Shown: piece by piece, positions 1 to 5,554 of the stretch
How positions within the stretch are numbered: position 1 is the stretch's first letter
Layout of the letters: the number at the start of each line of letters is the position of its first letter
NCBI GenBank assembly: GCA_016204905.1
Contig: JACQJU010000040.1
Span: 1 to 5,554 of the forward strand
From: Candidatus Gottesmanbacteria bacterium
Lineage (GTDB): Bacteria; Patescibacteriota; Microgenomatia; 2-02-FULL-39-11
Direction: 5' to 3'
Length of the DNA: 5,554 nt
Notes under the pieces: generated by a model
Databases searched by the model: none
Seen by the model: the letters and a program-made list of their open reading frames with translations, nothing else
Told to the model about the DNA's origin: nothing
Position numbers and translations under genes: made by a program

Positions 1-1
1 A

Positions 2-550
2 ATTATGAAAAATAATAATTGTAGAGCAGGAGTCAATGGAGGATTTTATGATAAAGAAGGAAATCCAATCGGATTGTTTATGAGTAATAATAATTACTTA
101 GGCGATATACTGGTGAACCATCCTTTTTTTAATGGATTTTTTGTGGGGATTGATGATGGAGGACTAGCTATAGAAGGAGAGAAACTTCCGGAAAGGGGTT
201 ATTCATTTATTCTTCAGTCGGGACCTCTGATGGATGGCTGGAAACCCACTAAGTTGTCGATCATAAATGATGAGGCGGCAAGAAGAGTGGTTGTAGTGGA
301 GACTACGCGCAAAGTCAAAGAGGGTTATATAGGTGAAAAATATTTTATGGTCTTGTACGATCCTGACTCGCATTTTTCTGGGCCATATTTATCTCAAGTA
401 CCGCTTATTTTAGCCAAATTACAAGAACAAATGGGTACTCAAATTACGCTATCACTTAATCTGGATGGAGGAGGAGCATCGGCTTTCTATAATGACAATA
501 TAAAACTGGAGGAGCTAAGCCCGGTCGGAAGTTTTTTTTGCCTACTCTAA
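2..550 (+). CDS. Phosphodiester glycosidase (NAGPA/DUF2233) domain protein, 5'-truncated by window edge
   Basis: The reading frame is open to the left edge, and the first visible ATG (position 5) lies just before the conserved core, so the true start is probably outside the window. Numbering from that ATG, an NGGFYD motif at 11-16 is followed by a GNPIGL segment at 19-24. A QSGPLM segment lies at 71-76, an ARRVVVV strand at 92-98 (where the family usually has a conserved arginine), and the hallmark NLDGGGAS at 152-159. These motifs in this order are typical of the phosphodiester glycosidase family, which includes the human mannose-6-phosphate uncovering enzyme and bacterial exported proteins. 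The C-terminus ends soon after the NLDGGG motif, as is usual, so the domain is complete on that side. Members are usually secreted or envelope-anchored and act on glycan phosphodiesters; any signal peptide would be upstream and unseen. The substrate cannot be told. Two envelope-type genes follow closely on the same strand. Family assignment is secure, function is not. Confidence 0.85.
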   Translation: MMKNNNCRAGVNGGFYDKEGNPIGLFMSNNNYLGDILVNHPFFNGFFVGIDDGGLAIEGEKLPERGYSFILQSGPLMDGWKPTKLSIINDEAARRVVVVETTRKVKEGYIGEKYFMVLYDPDSHFSGPYLSQVPLILAKLQEQMGTQITLSLNLDGGGASAFYNDNIKLEELSPVGSFFCLL

Positions 551-556
551 ATAAGG

Positions 557-562
557 TATAAT
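557..562 (+). promoter_or_regulatory. Candidate -10 box (TATAAT) just before the DedA gene
   Basis: A perfect TATAAT lies in the 22-base gap, ending 10 bases before the ATG at 573. If used, transcription would start only a few bases ahead of the start codon, giving a nearly leaderless mRNA. This would fit the absence of a Shine-Dalgarno sequence. The -35 position (about 534-539) holds only a run of T, and there is no TG extension, so the promoter is weak on paper. In an AT-rich gap a chance match is quite possible. Confidence 0.35.
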
Positions 563-572
563 CAGCAAAACA

Positions 573-1187
573 ATGGATATCTATCAATTTATTACTTCGG
601 CCTTTGCCCAATATGGGTACATAATAATTTTTCTGGGAGCCTGTCTAGAAAGTATTCTTGTTTTGGGTTTTATATTGCCCGGTGGTGTAGTGGTACTGTT
701 GGGAGGCTATTTTGCCAGTCAAGGGCAGCTATCACTCACCATAGTTATATTTCTTGCTTGGATGGGGATGTTTATAGGAGATATGTTAAATTATTTATTG
801 GGCAAAGGAAGTTTTGTAAATTTTTTCCAGAAATTTATAAAATCAAATCAGTTTACCGAAAAGAAAAAACTGGCTCAGAAATATATCAATGAGTATGGTG
901 GATACTCTATATTTTATTCTCATATCATAGGCCATCTGCGGTCGGTTATCAGTTTTACAGCCGGAGCTGTAGGTTATCCTTGGAGAAAATTTGTGGGAGT
1001 AGTCATAGTAGCATCTTTGATCTGGAGTGTTATATTTTCGGCAATCGGATATTTTGTGGGAAATACCACTGTGGGAGTAAGAAATATAAGTGAGAGAACA
1101 ACTATCATCACACTGGCGATAGCAACTATTATGATCGGTTTGCATATTATACAAAAATTAATAGTGAAAGTTAGTAAGAAAATTTGA
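573..1187 (+). CDS. DedA/VTT-family integral membrane protein
   Basis: A 204-residue polytopic membrane protein, close to the usual length of about 200 for the DedA (SNARE-associated/VTT) family. Hydrophobic segments lie at roughly 14-47, 52-75, 115-134, 138-163 and 177-197. Family landmarks are the E26...LPGG (35-38) re-entrant loop segment, GDMLNYLLGKG at 69-79, and HLRSVISFTAGA at 121-132, which matches the second conserved arginine region ahead of the AGA turn. DedA proteins are linked to lipid flipping (undecaprenyl phosphate or phospholipid) and membrane-potential homeostasis. Two consensus positions look changed: the usual PGE reads PGG, and the usual first arginine of the gRF-P-R motif is replaced (SHIIGHLR, 116-123, keeps only R123). 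The ATG at 573 puts the first hydrophobic segment right after a short N-terminus, as usual. No Shine-Dalgarno is seen. It sits 22 bases after the glycosidase gene and 9 before the serine hydrolase, so co-transcription is likely. Confidence 0.88.
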   Translation: MDIYQFITSAFAQYGYIIIFLGACLESILVLGFILPGGVVVLLGGYFASQGQLSLTIVIFLAWMGMFIGDMLNYLLGKGSFVNFFQKFIKSNQFTEKKKLAQKYINEYGGYSIFYSHIIGHLRSVISFTAGAVGYPWRKFVGVVIVASLIWSVIFSAIGYFVGNTTVGVRNISERTTIITLAIATIMIGLHIIQKLIVKVSKKI

Positions 1188-1196
1188 ACCCTCAAT

Positions 1197-2129
1197 ATGG
1201 GAGATTATGCGGTAAGTTATACTCCGAGAAGTCTAGATAGAGATCCACCTAACTTTTTAGAAAAGTCGAAAAAAAAGAAAACCATAATCGTTTTTGCTCT
1301 ATTTTTGGCTTTTATATATTTTTTATATAGAAGTGGATTTCTAGAGAATTTAAATGTATTAAATATAGGTAATAAGGAGGCCAAAAAAGACAAATTAATT
1401 GCGGATTTACAAAAAATTATATCATCTTCTGGGGGTACTTTTTCGATATATATTTATGATATTAATGCTAAAGAAGGTTTTGGGATCAATGAGCGGATGG
1501 TCATAAGAGGGGCGTCCTTAAACAAAATACCGATACTGGCTAGTTTGTATACCATGGTAAACCAAGGGAAGATAGATCTAGAAAAGCAAATTGTTATACA
1601 AAAAGAAGATATGCAAGATTATGGTACGGGAAGTATAAGATATGATAAACCGGGTACACTATATTCCTTAAAAACGCTAGCTCGACTGATGATGGAAAAA
1701 TCTGATAATACGGCGTCGCATCTTTTGGGTAAAGTAATAATAGGTGAAGACAAAGTACAGGAAATGATCAATAAATGGAATCTGACTCAAACTGATATGG
1801 CAGAGAATAAAACTTCAGCTTATGATCTAGAGATAATAATGACCAAAATTTATAATGGGGAAATTACTAACCAGGCTTTATCCGCTGAAATGCTAGACTT
1901 CATGTACCAGACAGATTTTGAGGATAGAATAACCCTGGGTGTGCCAAAAGAGATAAAAGTCTACCACAAAACTGGTGATGAGGTAGGAAAAATACATGAT
2001 GTAGCCATAGTTGACCTGCCAGGAAGACCATACTATTTAGCCGTTTTGACAACAGATATGGCTGATGAGAAAAAAACTAAAGAAGCGATTGCCAAGATAT
2101 CAGAACTGGTATACGCCTATATGAAATAA
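1197..2129 (+). CDS. Membrane-anchored serine hydrolase, class A beta-lactamase/PBP-like fold
   Basis: A 310-residue protein. A basic N-terminal stretch (KSKKKK, 23-28) precedes one hydrophobic segment at about 29-46 with no clear cleavage site, so it is probably an uncleaved anchor with the catalytic domain outside. The three active-site motifs of penicillin-recognising enzymes are in order with normal spacing: SLNK at 107-110 (nucleophile S107, K110), SDN at 169-171 and KTG at 258-260. The NKTSAYDL segment at 204-211 matches the helix after the omega loop. The omega loop looks short, and no glutamate aligns well with Glu166 of true class A beta-lactamases. I therefore infer a peptidoglycan-directed or unknown serine hydrolase of the Beta-lactamase2 family, not a resistance enzyme. 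The ATG at 1197 follows the DedA stop by 9 bases and has no Shine-Dalgarno. The stop codon faces that of lon with one base between. Confidence 0.87.
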   Translation: MGDYAVSYTPRSLDRDPPNFLEKSKKKKTIIVFALFLAFIYFLYRSGFLENLNVLNIGNKEAKKDKLIADLQKIISSSGGTFSIYIYDINAKEGFGINERMVIRGASLNKIPILASLYTMVNQGKIDLEKQIVIQKEDMQDYGTGSIRYDKPGTLYSLKTLARLMMEKSDNTASHLLGKVIIGEDKVQEMINKWNLTQTDMAENKTSAYDLEIIMTKIYNGEITNQALSAEMLDFMYQTDFEDRITLGVPKEIKVYHKTGDEVGKIHDVAIVDLPGRPYYLAVLTTDMADEKKTKEAIAKISELVYAYMK

Positions 2130-2130
2130 T

Positions 2131-4599
2131 TTAGGAAGGAAGGGTGGCGATGAGGGCTGGGCGGACTGGGGGAACTTCTTCCTCTTTTGACGGTTTGATA
2201 TCAAGTGGATGGGTAAGAGCGACTTTGAGTACCTCATCCATATGTTTGACATAGAAGAATCTGAGATCTTTTAGGACATATTTTGGTAATTCTTCCAAAT
2301 CTTTTTTGTTTTCCTTGGGCATGATGATGGTTTTGATACCAGCTTGGTGGGCAGCTATTACTTTTTCTTTCACTCCGCCAATCTCTAAGACTCTACCTCT
2401 GAGTGTGACTTCCCCGGTCATGGCGACATCTTTTCTGACGGCTATTTTGGTGAGAGCGGAAACTAGGGCTGTAGTAATAGCAATACCAGCAGAAGGTCCA
2501 TCTTTGGGGACAGCACCTTCGGGTATATGGACGTGGATGTCAAGCTTGTGGAAAAACCTTTCGCCTAAACCAAATTGTTTGAAACGATTTCGGATGTAAG
2601 AAAGAGCTGCTTTGCAGGACTCCTGCATCACTTCACCTAATTGTCCAGTCAAGAGGATATTTCCCCGACCAGGCATCAGTCCGACCTCGATGAATAAAAT
2701 TCCTCCGCCTGCTTCTGTCCAGAAAAGACCTGTCGACATACCCACGTCATCTTTTTTCTCGGCTAGGTAGGCTGTAAATTTGGTAGGTCCTAAGAATTTG
2801 TGAAGATTGGTGGGATTGACGATAATCTTTTTAGTCTTACCCTCGACTATTTCACGAGCCGATTTCCTCATGATTGTGGCGATTTCTCTCTCAAGAGAGC
2901 GGACTCCTGCTTCTCTGGTGTATTTTCTGATAATCTGGTGAAGTGCCCTTTCGCTGATAGTTACTTGATCAGTCTCCAAGCCATGGGCTTCGAGTTGTTT
3001 TTTGACTAAGAAATCGCGGGCGATATGGAATTTTTCATCCTCTGTGTATCCGGGAAAATGAATAATCTCCAATCTATCCCGAAGAGCTGGAGGTATAGTA
3101 TCTAAGACATTGCAGGTAGTGATAAACATCACTTCCGAAAGATCAAAAGGAACTTCCAAGTAGTGATCAGAAAAAGAATGATTTTGTTCTGGATCTAGGG
3201 CTTCAAGTAGAGCAGCTGAGGGATCGCCTCTAAAATCTGTGCCTACTTTGTCTATTTCATCGAGCATAAAGACTGGATTTTTGGTGCCGGCTTGTTTGAT
3301 ACCCTGAATTATGCGTCCGGGAAGGGCCCCGACGTAGGTACGTCTGTGACCTCTTATCTCGGCTTCATCTCTGATACCGCCCAATGAGATTTTGACAAAT
3401 TTCCTGCCTAAGGCTCTAGCTATAGATTTGCCTATAGATGTTTTTCCTACACCCGGTGGTCCTACAAAACAGAGAATGGTAGGTACTGTGGCTTTTACTT
3501 TAGGTTTTGATTTGCCATTTCCGTTGATCTCTTTTTTAGCATCATCTGAAGCGGCTTTGGTTTGTTTCAATCTCAAAACTGCTAAATATTCTAAAATCCT
3601 CTCTTTCATTTTTTTGAGGCCGAAATGATCTTGGTCGAGTATTTTGGCGGCTTCCCCGATATCAACTCTACTTTCTGTTTGCACAGACCAAGGAAGATCT
3701 ACTAACCAATCCAAATAATTGCGCAAATAAGAGGCTTCAGGATTGTATGCGGACATTTGGGCGAGTTTTCCAAGCTCTTTTAGGGCTTTTTCTTCTACTT
3801 CTTTGGGCATGCGGGCTCTTTTTATTTTGTCCTGGAGTTCCCTAATTTCACGATTTTCGTTTTCCTCGCCCAATTCTTTTTCGATAGTTTTGAGTCTTTC
3901 GCGCAGTACTGTTTCTCTGACAGATTTGTCAAATTTTTCCTGAGTTTTGGAGGCGATCTTTTTTTCTATTTCTAATATTTTTACTTCGTGACTGAGAAAG
4001 TCTGAGATCCTAGTTAGTCGGTCACGGACATTTCTGGTTTCGAGAAGTAGCTGTTTTTCTTGTGGTTTGATATCCAAAACTGAAGCAATATGATTGGATA
4101 ATTCGGGAGCACCCAAACCAGACATAATATTCATGAAAGAGAGAAAGTCTATGGATTTACCTAAATTGACGGCTCGTTTCAGTTCTGTAGTCAGATGGTT
4201 GGAAAGGGCCGTGATTTCATCTGAGGCTGTATATTCGTCTACTACTTCAGAAACTTTGCCTAGGAAATATGGTTCTGTAGATTCATAGGAGACGATATCT
4301 ACTCTGGCGATACCTCTAACTAGAGCGTTGATTTCGCCATCAGTTTTTAAAAGTCTTTCAATCCTGGCGATGGTACCGATGGAATATAGATCATGGGGGT
4401 GAGGTTCGTGGACGTGGGGATTTTTTTGCATGGTGAGTATCACTAATCTATCAGTAGAAAGATTGGCAGCCTCGATGGCTGATAGGGATTTGGGTCTACC
4501 AAAAGTGAGCACAATCTCGGTATTGGGGAAGACTACTCCGTCTCTGATCGGAACTATGGGAAGTATTTTATCTTTTGGATTGGTAGGCGTTACATTCAT
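2131..4599 (-). CDS. lon: ATP-dependent Lon protease (endopeptidase La)
   Basis: An 822-residue full-length bacterial LonA that degrades misfolded and regulatory proteins in the cytoplasm as a hexamer. The N-terminal substrate-binding domain begins at LPIVPIRDGVVFP (13-25). A coiled-coil region (about 205-285) follows, containing a conserved KELGE (241-245) and MPKEVEEKA (264-272). The AAA+ module has Walker A GPPGVGKT (380-387), Walker B MLDEID (445-450), sensor-1 N497, a likely arginine finger R509 and sensor-2 R567. The protease domain carries the Ser-Lys dyad: S703 in KDGPSAG and K746 in GGVKEK, 43 residues apart as in E. coli S679/K722. It is longer than E. coli Lon (784), owing partly to a Lys/Ser/Asn-rich stretch at about 346-372 just before Walker A and a C-terminal tail after about 797. 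The start at 4599 gives the normal N-terminus; no Shine-Dalgarno precedes it. A CIRCE operator and a sigma70-type promoter lie directly upstream. The gene follows the korB-like gene at 75 bases and converges on the serine hydrolase. Confidence 0.98.
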   Translation of the reverse strand: MNVTPTNPKDKILPIVPIRDGVVFPNTEIVLTFGRPKSLSAIEAANLSTDRLVILTMQKNPHVHEPHPHDLYSIGTIARIERLLKTDGEINALVRGIARVDIVSYESTEPYFLGKVSEVVDEYTASDEITALSNHLTTELKRAVNLGKSIDFLSFMNIMSGLGAPELSNHIASVLDIKPQEKQLLLETRNVRDRLTRISDFLSHEVKILEIEKKIASKTQEKFDKSVRETVLRERLKTIEKELGEENENREIRELQDKIKRARMPKEVEEKALKELGKLAQMSAYNPEASYLRNYLDWLVDLPWSVQTESRVDIGEAAKILDQDHFGLKKMKERILEYLAVLRLKQTKAASDDAKKEINGNGKSKPKVKATVPTILCFVGPPGVGKTSIGKSIARALGRKFVKISLGGIRDEAEIRGHRRTYVGALPGRIIQGIKQAGTKNPVFMLDEIDKVGTDFRGDPSAALLEALDPEQNHSFSDHYLEVPFDLSEVMFITTCNVLDTIPPALRDRLEIIHFPGYTEDEKFHIARDFLVKKQLEAHGLETDQVTISERALHQIIRKYTREAGVRSLEREIATIMRKSAREIVEGKTKKIIVNPTNLHKFLGPTKFTAYLAEKKDDVGMSTGLFWTEAGGGILFIEVGLMPGRGNILLTGQLGEVMQESCKAALSYIRNRFKQFGLGERFFHKLDIHVHIPEGAVPKDGPSAGIAITTALVSALTKIAVRKDVAMTGEVTLRGRVLEIGGVKEKVIAAHQAGIKTIIMPKENKKDLEELPKYVLKDLRFFYVKHMDEVLKVALTHPLDIKPSKEEEVPPVRPALIATLPS

Positions 4600-4605
4600 A
4601 ACGGA

Positions 4606-4632
4606 TTAGCAGTTTATCACCATAAGTGCTAA
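4606..4632 (-). promoter_or_regulatory. CIRCE-like operator (HrcA binding site) upstream of lon
   Basis: On the lon-coding strand the site reads TTAGCACTT, nine bases, AACTGCTAA. The CIRCE consensus is TTAGCACTC-N9-GAGTGCTAA: 15 of 18 arm positions match, the 9-base spacer is exact, and the arms are complementary at 8 of 9 positions. CIRCE is the operator of HrcA, the repressor that is released on heat shock when GroEL is occupied. Here it lies between the -35 box and the expected transcription start, with one arm covering the -10, so bound HrcA should block RNA polymerase. It ends 6 bases before the lon ATG. No hrcA gene is in the window, so the regulator is inferred. Confidence 0.85.
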
Positions 4633-4639
4633 CTGTCAA
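4611..4639 (-). promoter_or_regulatory. Proximal lon promoter (-35 TTGACA, extended -10)
   Basis: A perfect -35 box TTGACA (4639 to 4634) is followed by a 17-base spacer and TAAACT (4616 to 4611), which matches TATAAT at 4 of 6 positions. TG two bases before the hexamer makes this an extended -10 (TGA-TAAACT). Transcription would begin near 4604-4602, only about 3-5 bases before the lon ATG, giving a nearly leaderless mRNA and explaining the absence of a Shine-Dalgarno. The CIRCE site overlaps the spacer and the -10, which supports this being the regulated heat-shock promoter. Confidence 0.75.
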
Positions 4640-4659
4640 GCCTTCGTCTGACTCAGGCT
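4639..4659 (-). other. Short inverted repeat between the korB-like gene and lon
   Basis: AGCCT (4639-4643) and AGGCT (4655-4659) can pair around an 11-base centre, where two further pairs (GT/AC at 4646-4647 and 4651-4652) could stack. In the leftward transcript the hairpin follows the korB-like stop codon by about 15 bases. No U-tract follows (the next bases are TGACAG), so it is not a standard intrinsic terminator. It might weakly pause or protect the 3' end of the upstream transcript, or be chance. Confidence 0.3.
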
Positions 4660-4673
4660 AAAGACTCTATACT

Positions 4674-4704
4674 ATTATACAAACTCGCCAATGAGCTTTG
4701 TCAA
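4674..4704 (-). promoter_or_regulatory. Candidate distal lon promoter inside the 3' end of the korB-like gene
   Basis: On the minus strand a perfect TTGACA (4704 to 4699) and a perfect TATAAT (4679 to 4674) are separated by 19 bases. The boxes fall on the last codons and stop of the upstream gene. Transcription would start near 4667, giving lon a leader of roughly 65-70 bases that runs through the inverted repeat and the CIRCE site. The 19-base spacer is longer than the preferred 17, and the TTGACA also encodes Leu-Thr, so this remains a candidate only. Confidence 0.4.
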
Positions 4705-5526
4705 TACTTCCTTGGATACGGGCGCACTATCAACCAATGAAGTTTCGGCGATTTGTGGTGTTTGTTCCTCGTAAGTAGGTTTCAGTTCACGGTAAAAAAC
4801 GCCGACGGGAATTTTTTCTGTCCACTCGAGTGCTTTTTTATACGCTTCTGCCCTATCGTCGGCTTTGTAATCTTCCGGCAAATTATAAATATGGTCTCTA
4901 TACCATTGGTATGTGTTTACATGGTTGAAAGTAACACAAGGTTGAAATATATCAACAAAAGAGAGACCGGGATGTTTGATGCCTTCGACAATCAGGTTGG
5001 TAATAGAAGGAATATCGCCGGCAAAGCCTCGGGCGACAAAAGTAGCACCGGCGGCAATGGCAATAGATAGGGGGTTGATGGGTTCTTCTATGGAACCTGC
5101 TGGAGTGGATTTGGTTTTAAATCCTTTTTGGGCCGTGGGGGCGGTCTGTCCAGTAGTTAGACCATATACTTGATTATCATGCATAATGATAGTCAGATCG
5201 ATATTTCTTCTGGCGGCATGGACAAGATGATTGGTTCCTTCGCCTAGAGTATCGCCGTCCCCGGCTATGACTAAGACTGGTAATTTGTGATTGGCTAGAT
5301 GTAACCCCTCGGCTACGGGAATAGGTCGGCCGTGAAGAGTCTCAAAAGCATAAGATTTCAGGAAATTGACCATATGACCGTGACAGCCTACGCCGTAGAC
5401 AGCTACAAAATCGGCAGGAGTCCAACCGAGGGAACGTATGGCATTTTTGATACCTGCCCAGATACCAAAATCACCACAGCCAGGACACCAGTTAGGTTGA
5501 CAGGGAGTTTTGAAAGGATCAGACAT
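4675..5526 (-). CDS. korB: 2-oxoacid:ferredoxin oxidoreductase beta subunit (KorB/PorB family)
   Basis: A 283-residue thiamine-diphosphate-binding subunit of an enzyme that oxidatively decarboxylates a 2-oxoacid to acyl-CoA and reduces ferredoxin, in the cytoplasm. Four cysteines fit the family's [4Fe-4S] ligands: C14 and C17 in WCPGCGDFG, C48 in GVGCHGH and C197 in FQPCVTFN, spaced like those of archaeal-type two-subunit enzymes. The ThDP/Mg motif is GDGD at 89-92 through HDNQVYGLTTGQ at 116-127. KSTPAGS (139-145) and the C-terminal PVGVFYRELKPTYEE (240-254) are typical of the KorB branch. Substrate (2-oxoglutarate, pyruvate or broad) cannot be decided from this subunit, so the symbol is provisional. 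The matching alpha subunit is not in the window; it would be expected beyond the right edge. Upstream, all three frames are closed within 28 bases; one has a TAA ending 7 bases before this ATG, which would suit a closely linked upstream gene. No Shine-Dalgarno is visible. The gene ends in tandem stops (TAA TAG). Confidence 0.93.
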   Translation of the reverse strand: MSDPFKTPCQPNWCPGCGDFGIWAGIKNAIRSLGWTPADFVAVYGVGCHGHMVNFLKSYAFETLHGRPIPVAEGLHLANHKLPVLVIAGDGDTLGEGTNHLVHAARRNIDLTIIMHDNQVYGLTTGQTAPTAQKGFKTKSTPAGSIEEPINPLSIAIAAGATFVARGFAGDIPSITNLIVEGIKHPGLSFVDIFQPCVTFNHVNTYQWYRDHIYNLPEDYKADDRAEAYKKALEWTEKIPVGVFYRELKPTYEEQTPQIAETSLVDSAPVSKEVLTKLIGEFV

Positions 5527-5554
5527 AAATTTATTAATTTCTAATTATTCTAAT

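Noticed and set aside
468..476. GGAGGAGG purine stretch resembling a strong ribosome binding site.
   Set aside because: It encodes the conserved Asp-Gly-Gly-Gly of the NAGPA motif and no start codon with an open frame follows.
502..539. AAAACT...AGTTTT inverted repeat ending in an eight-T run at the 3' end of the glycosidase gene, resembling a terminator.
   Set aside because: The stem is AT-only apart from one pair, the loop is over 20 bases without good inner pairing, and the T run is part of coding codons (Phe-Phe), so it does not make a credible intrinsic terminator.
843..1195. Open frames antisense to the DedA gene (843-1154 and 974-1195).
   Set aside because: Their translations have no recognisable motifs and the sense strand encodes a clear DedA protein; they are shadows.
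1374..1380. AAGGAGG-like sequence inside the serine hydrolase gene, suggesting an internal translation start that would drop the membrane anchor.
   Set aside because: No ATG, GTG or TTG lies at the right distance in frame; the bases encode Asn-Lys-Glu-Ala.
2306..2599. Plus-strand open frames across lon (such as 2306-2599, 3392-3628 and 3743-3943).
   Set aside because: They mirror highly conserved Lon segments on the opposite strand and show no family features of their own.
5527..5554. AT-rich stretch upstream of the korB-like gene with TAGAAT, which could be a -10 box.
   Set aside because: Only 28 bases are visible, no -35 can be judged, and it may equally be the tail of an upstream alpha-subunit gene.
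1..5554. Search for tRNA or rRNA genes, CRISPR arrays, insertion sequences, toxin-antitoxin or phage-defence genes.
   Set aside because: Nothing resembling these was seen; nearly all bases are accounted for by five genes and the lon regulatory gap.

Overview
The window carries five protein genes in two convergent blocks, with almost no non-coding DNA. The closest guess for the host is a small-genome, low-to-moderate GC bacterium of the Patescibacteria/CPR (Parcubacteria-like) type. That rests on gene packing, on the lack of a recognisable Shine-Dalgarno sequence at all four start codons in view, and on the style of the Lon and ferredoxin-oxidoreductase proteins. It is an inference from general impression, not a marker-gene assignment.

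Left block (+ strand, 1-2129): the 3' part of a phosphodiester glycosidase (NAGPA/DUF2233) gene, a DedA/VTT membrane protein, and a membrane-anchored serine hydrolase of the class A beta-lactamase/PBP fold. Gaps are 22 and 9 bases, so they could be read as one unit. All three suit a role at the cell envelope (glycan trimming, lipid or membrane homeostasis, peptidoglycan-related hydrolysis). A TATAAT box lies 10 bases before the DedA start and may give a very short-leader transcript.

Right block (- strand, 5526-2131): the beta subunit of a 2-oxoacid:ferredoxin oxidoreductase (KorB-like), then a full-length ATP-dependent Lon protease. The hydrolase and lon stop codons face each other with one base between them, so there is no room for a terminator between the two blocks.

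The most interesting part is the 75-base gap upstream of lon. It holds a near-perfect CIRCE operator (9-bp arms, 9-bp spacer), the site bound by the heat-shock repressor HrcA. The operator sits inside a promoter with a perfect TTGACA -35 box, a 17-base spacer and an extended -10 (TGA-TAAACT). A second candidate promoter (TTGACA-N19-TATAAT) overlaps the last codons of the korB-like gene. The layout suggests that lon has an HrcA-controlled, almost leaderless heat-shock transcript and possibly a second transcript starting inside the upstream gene. CIRCE is classically a groE/dnaK operator, so direct HrcA control of lon is worth testing.
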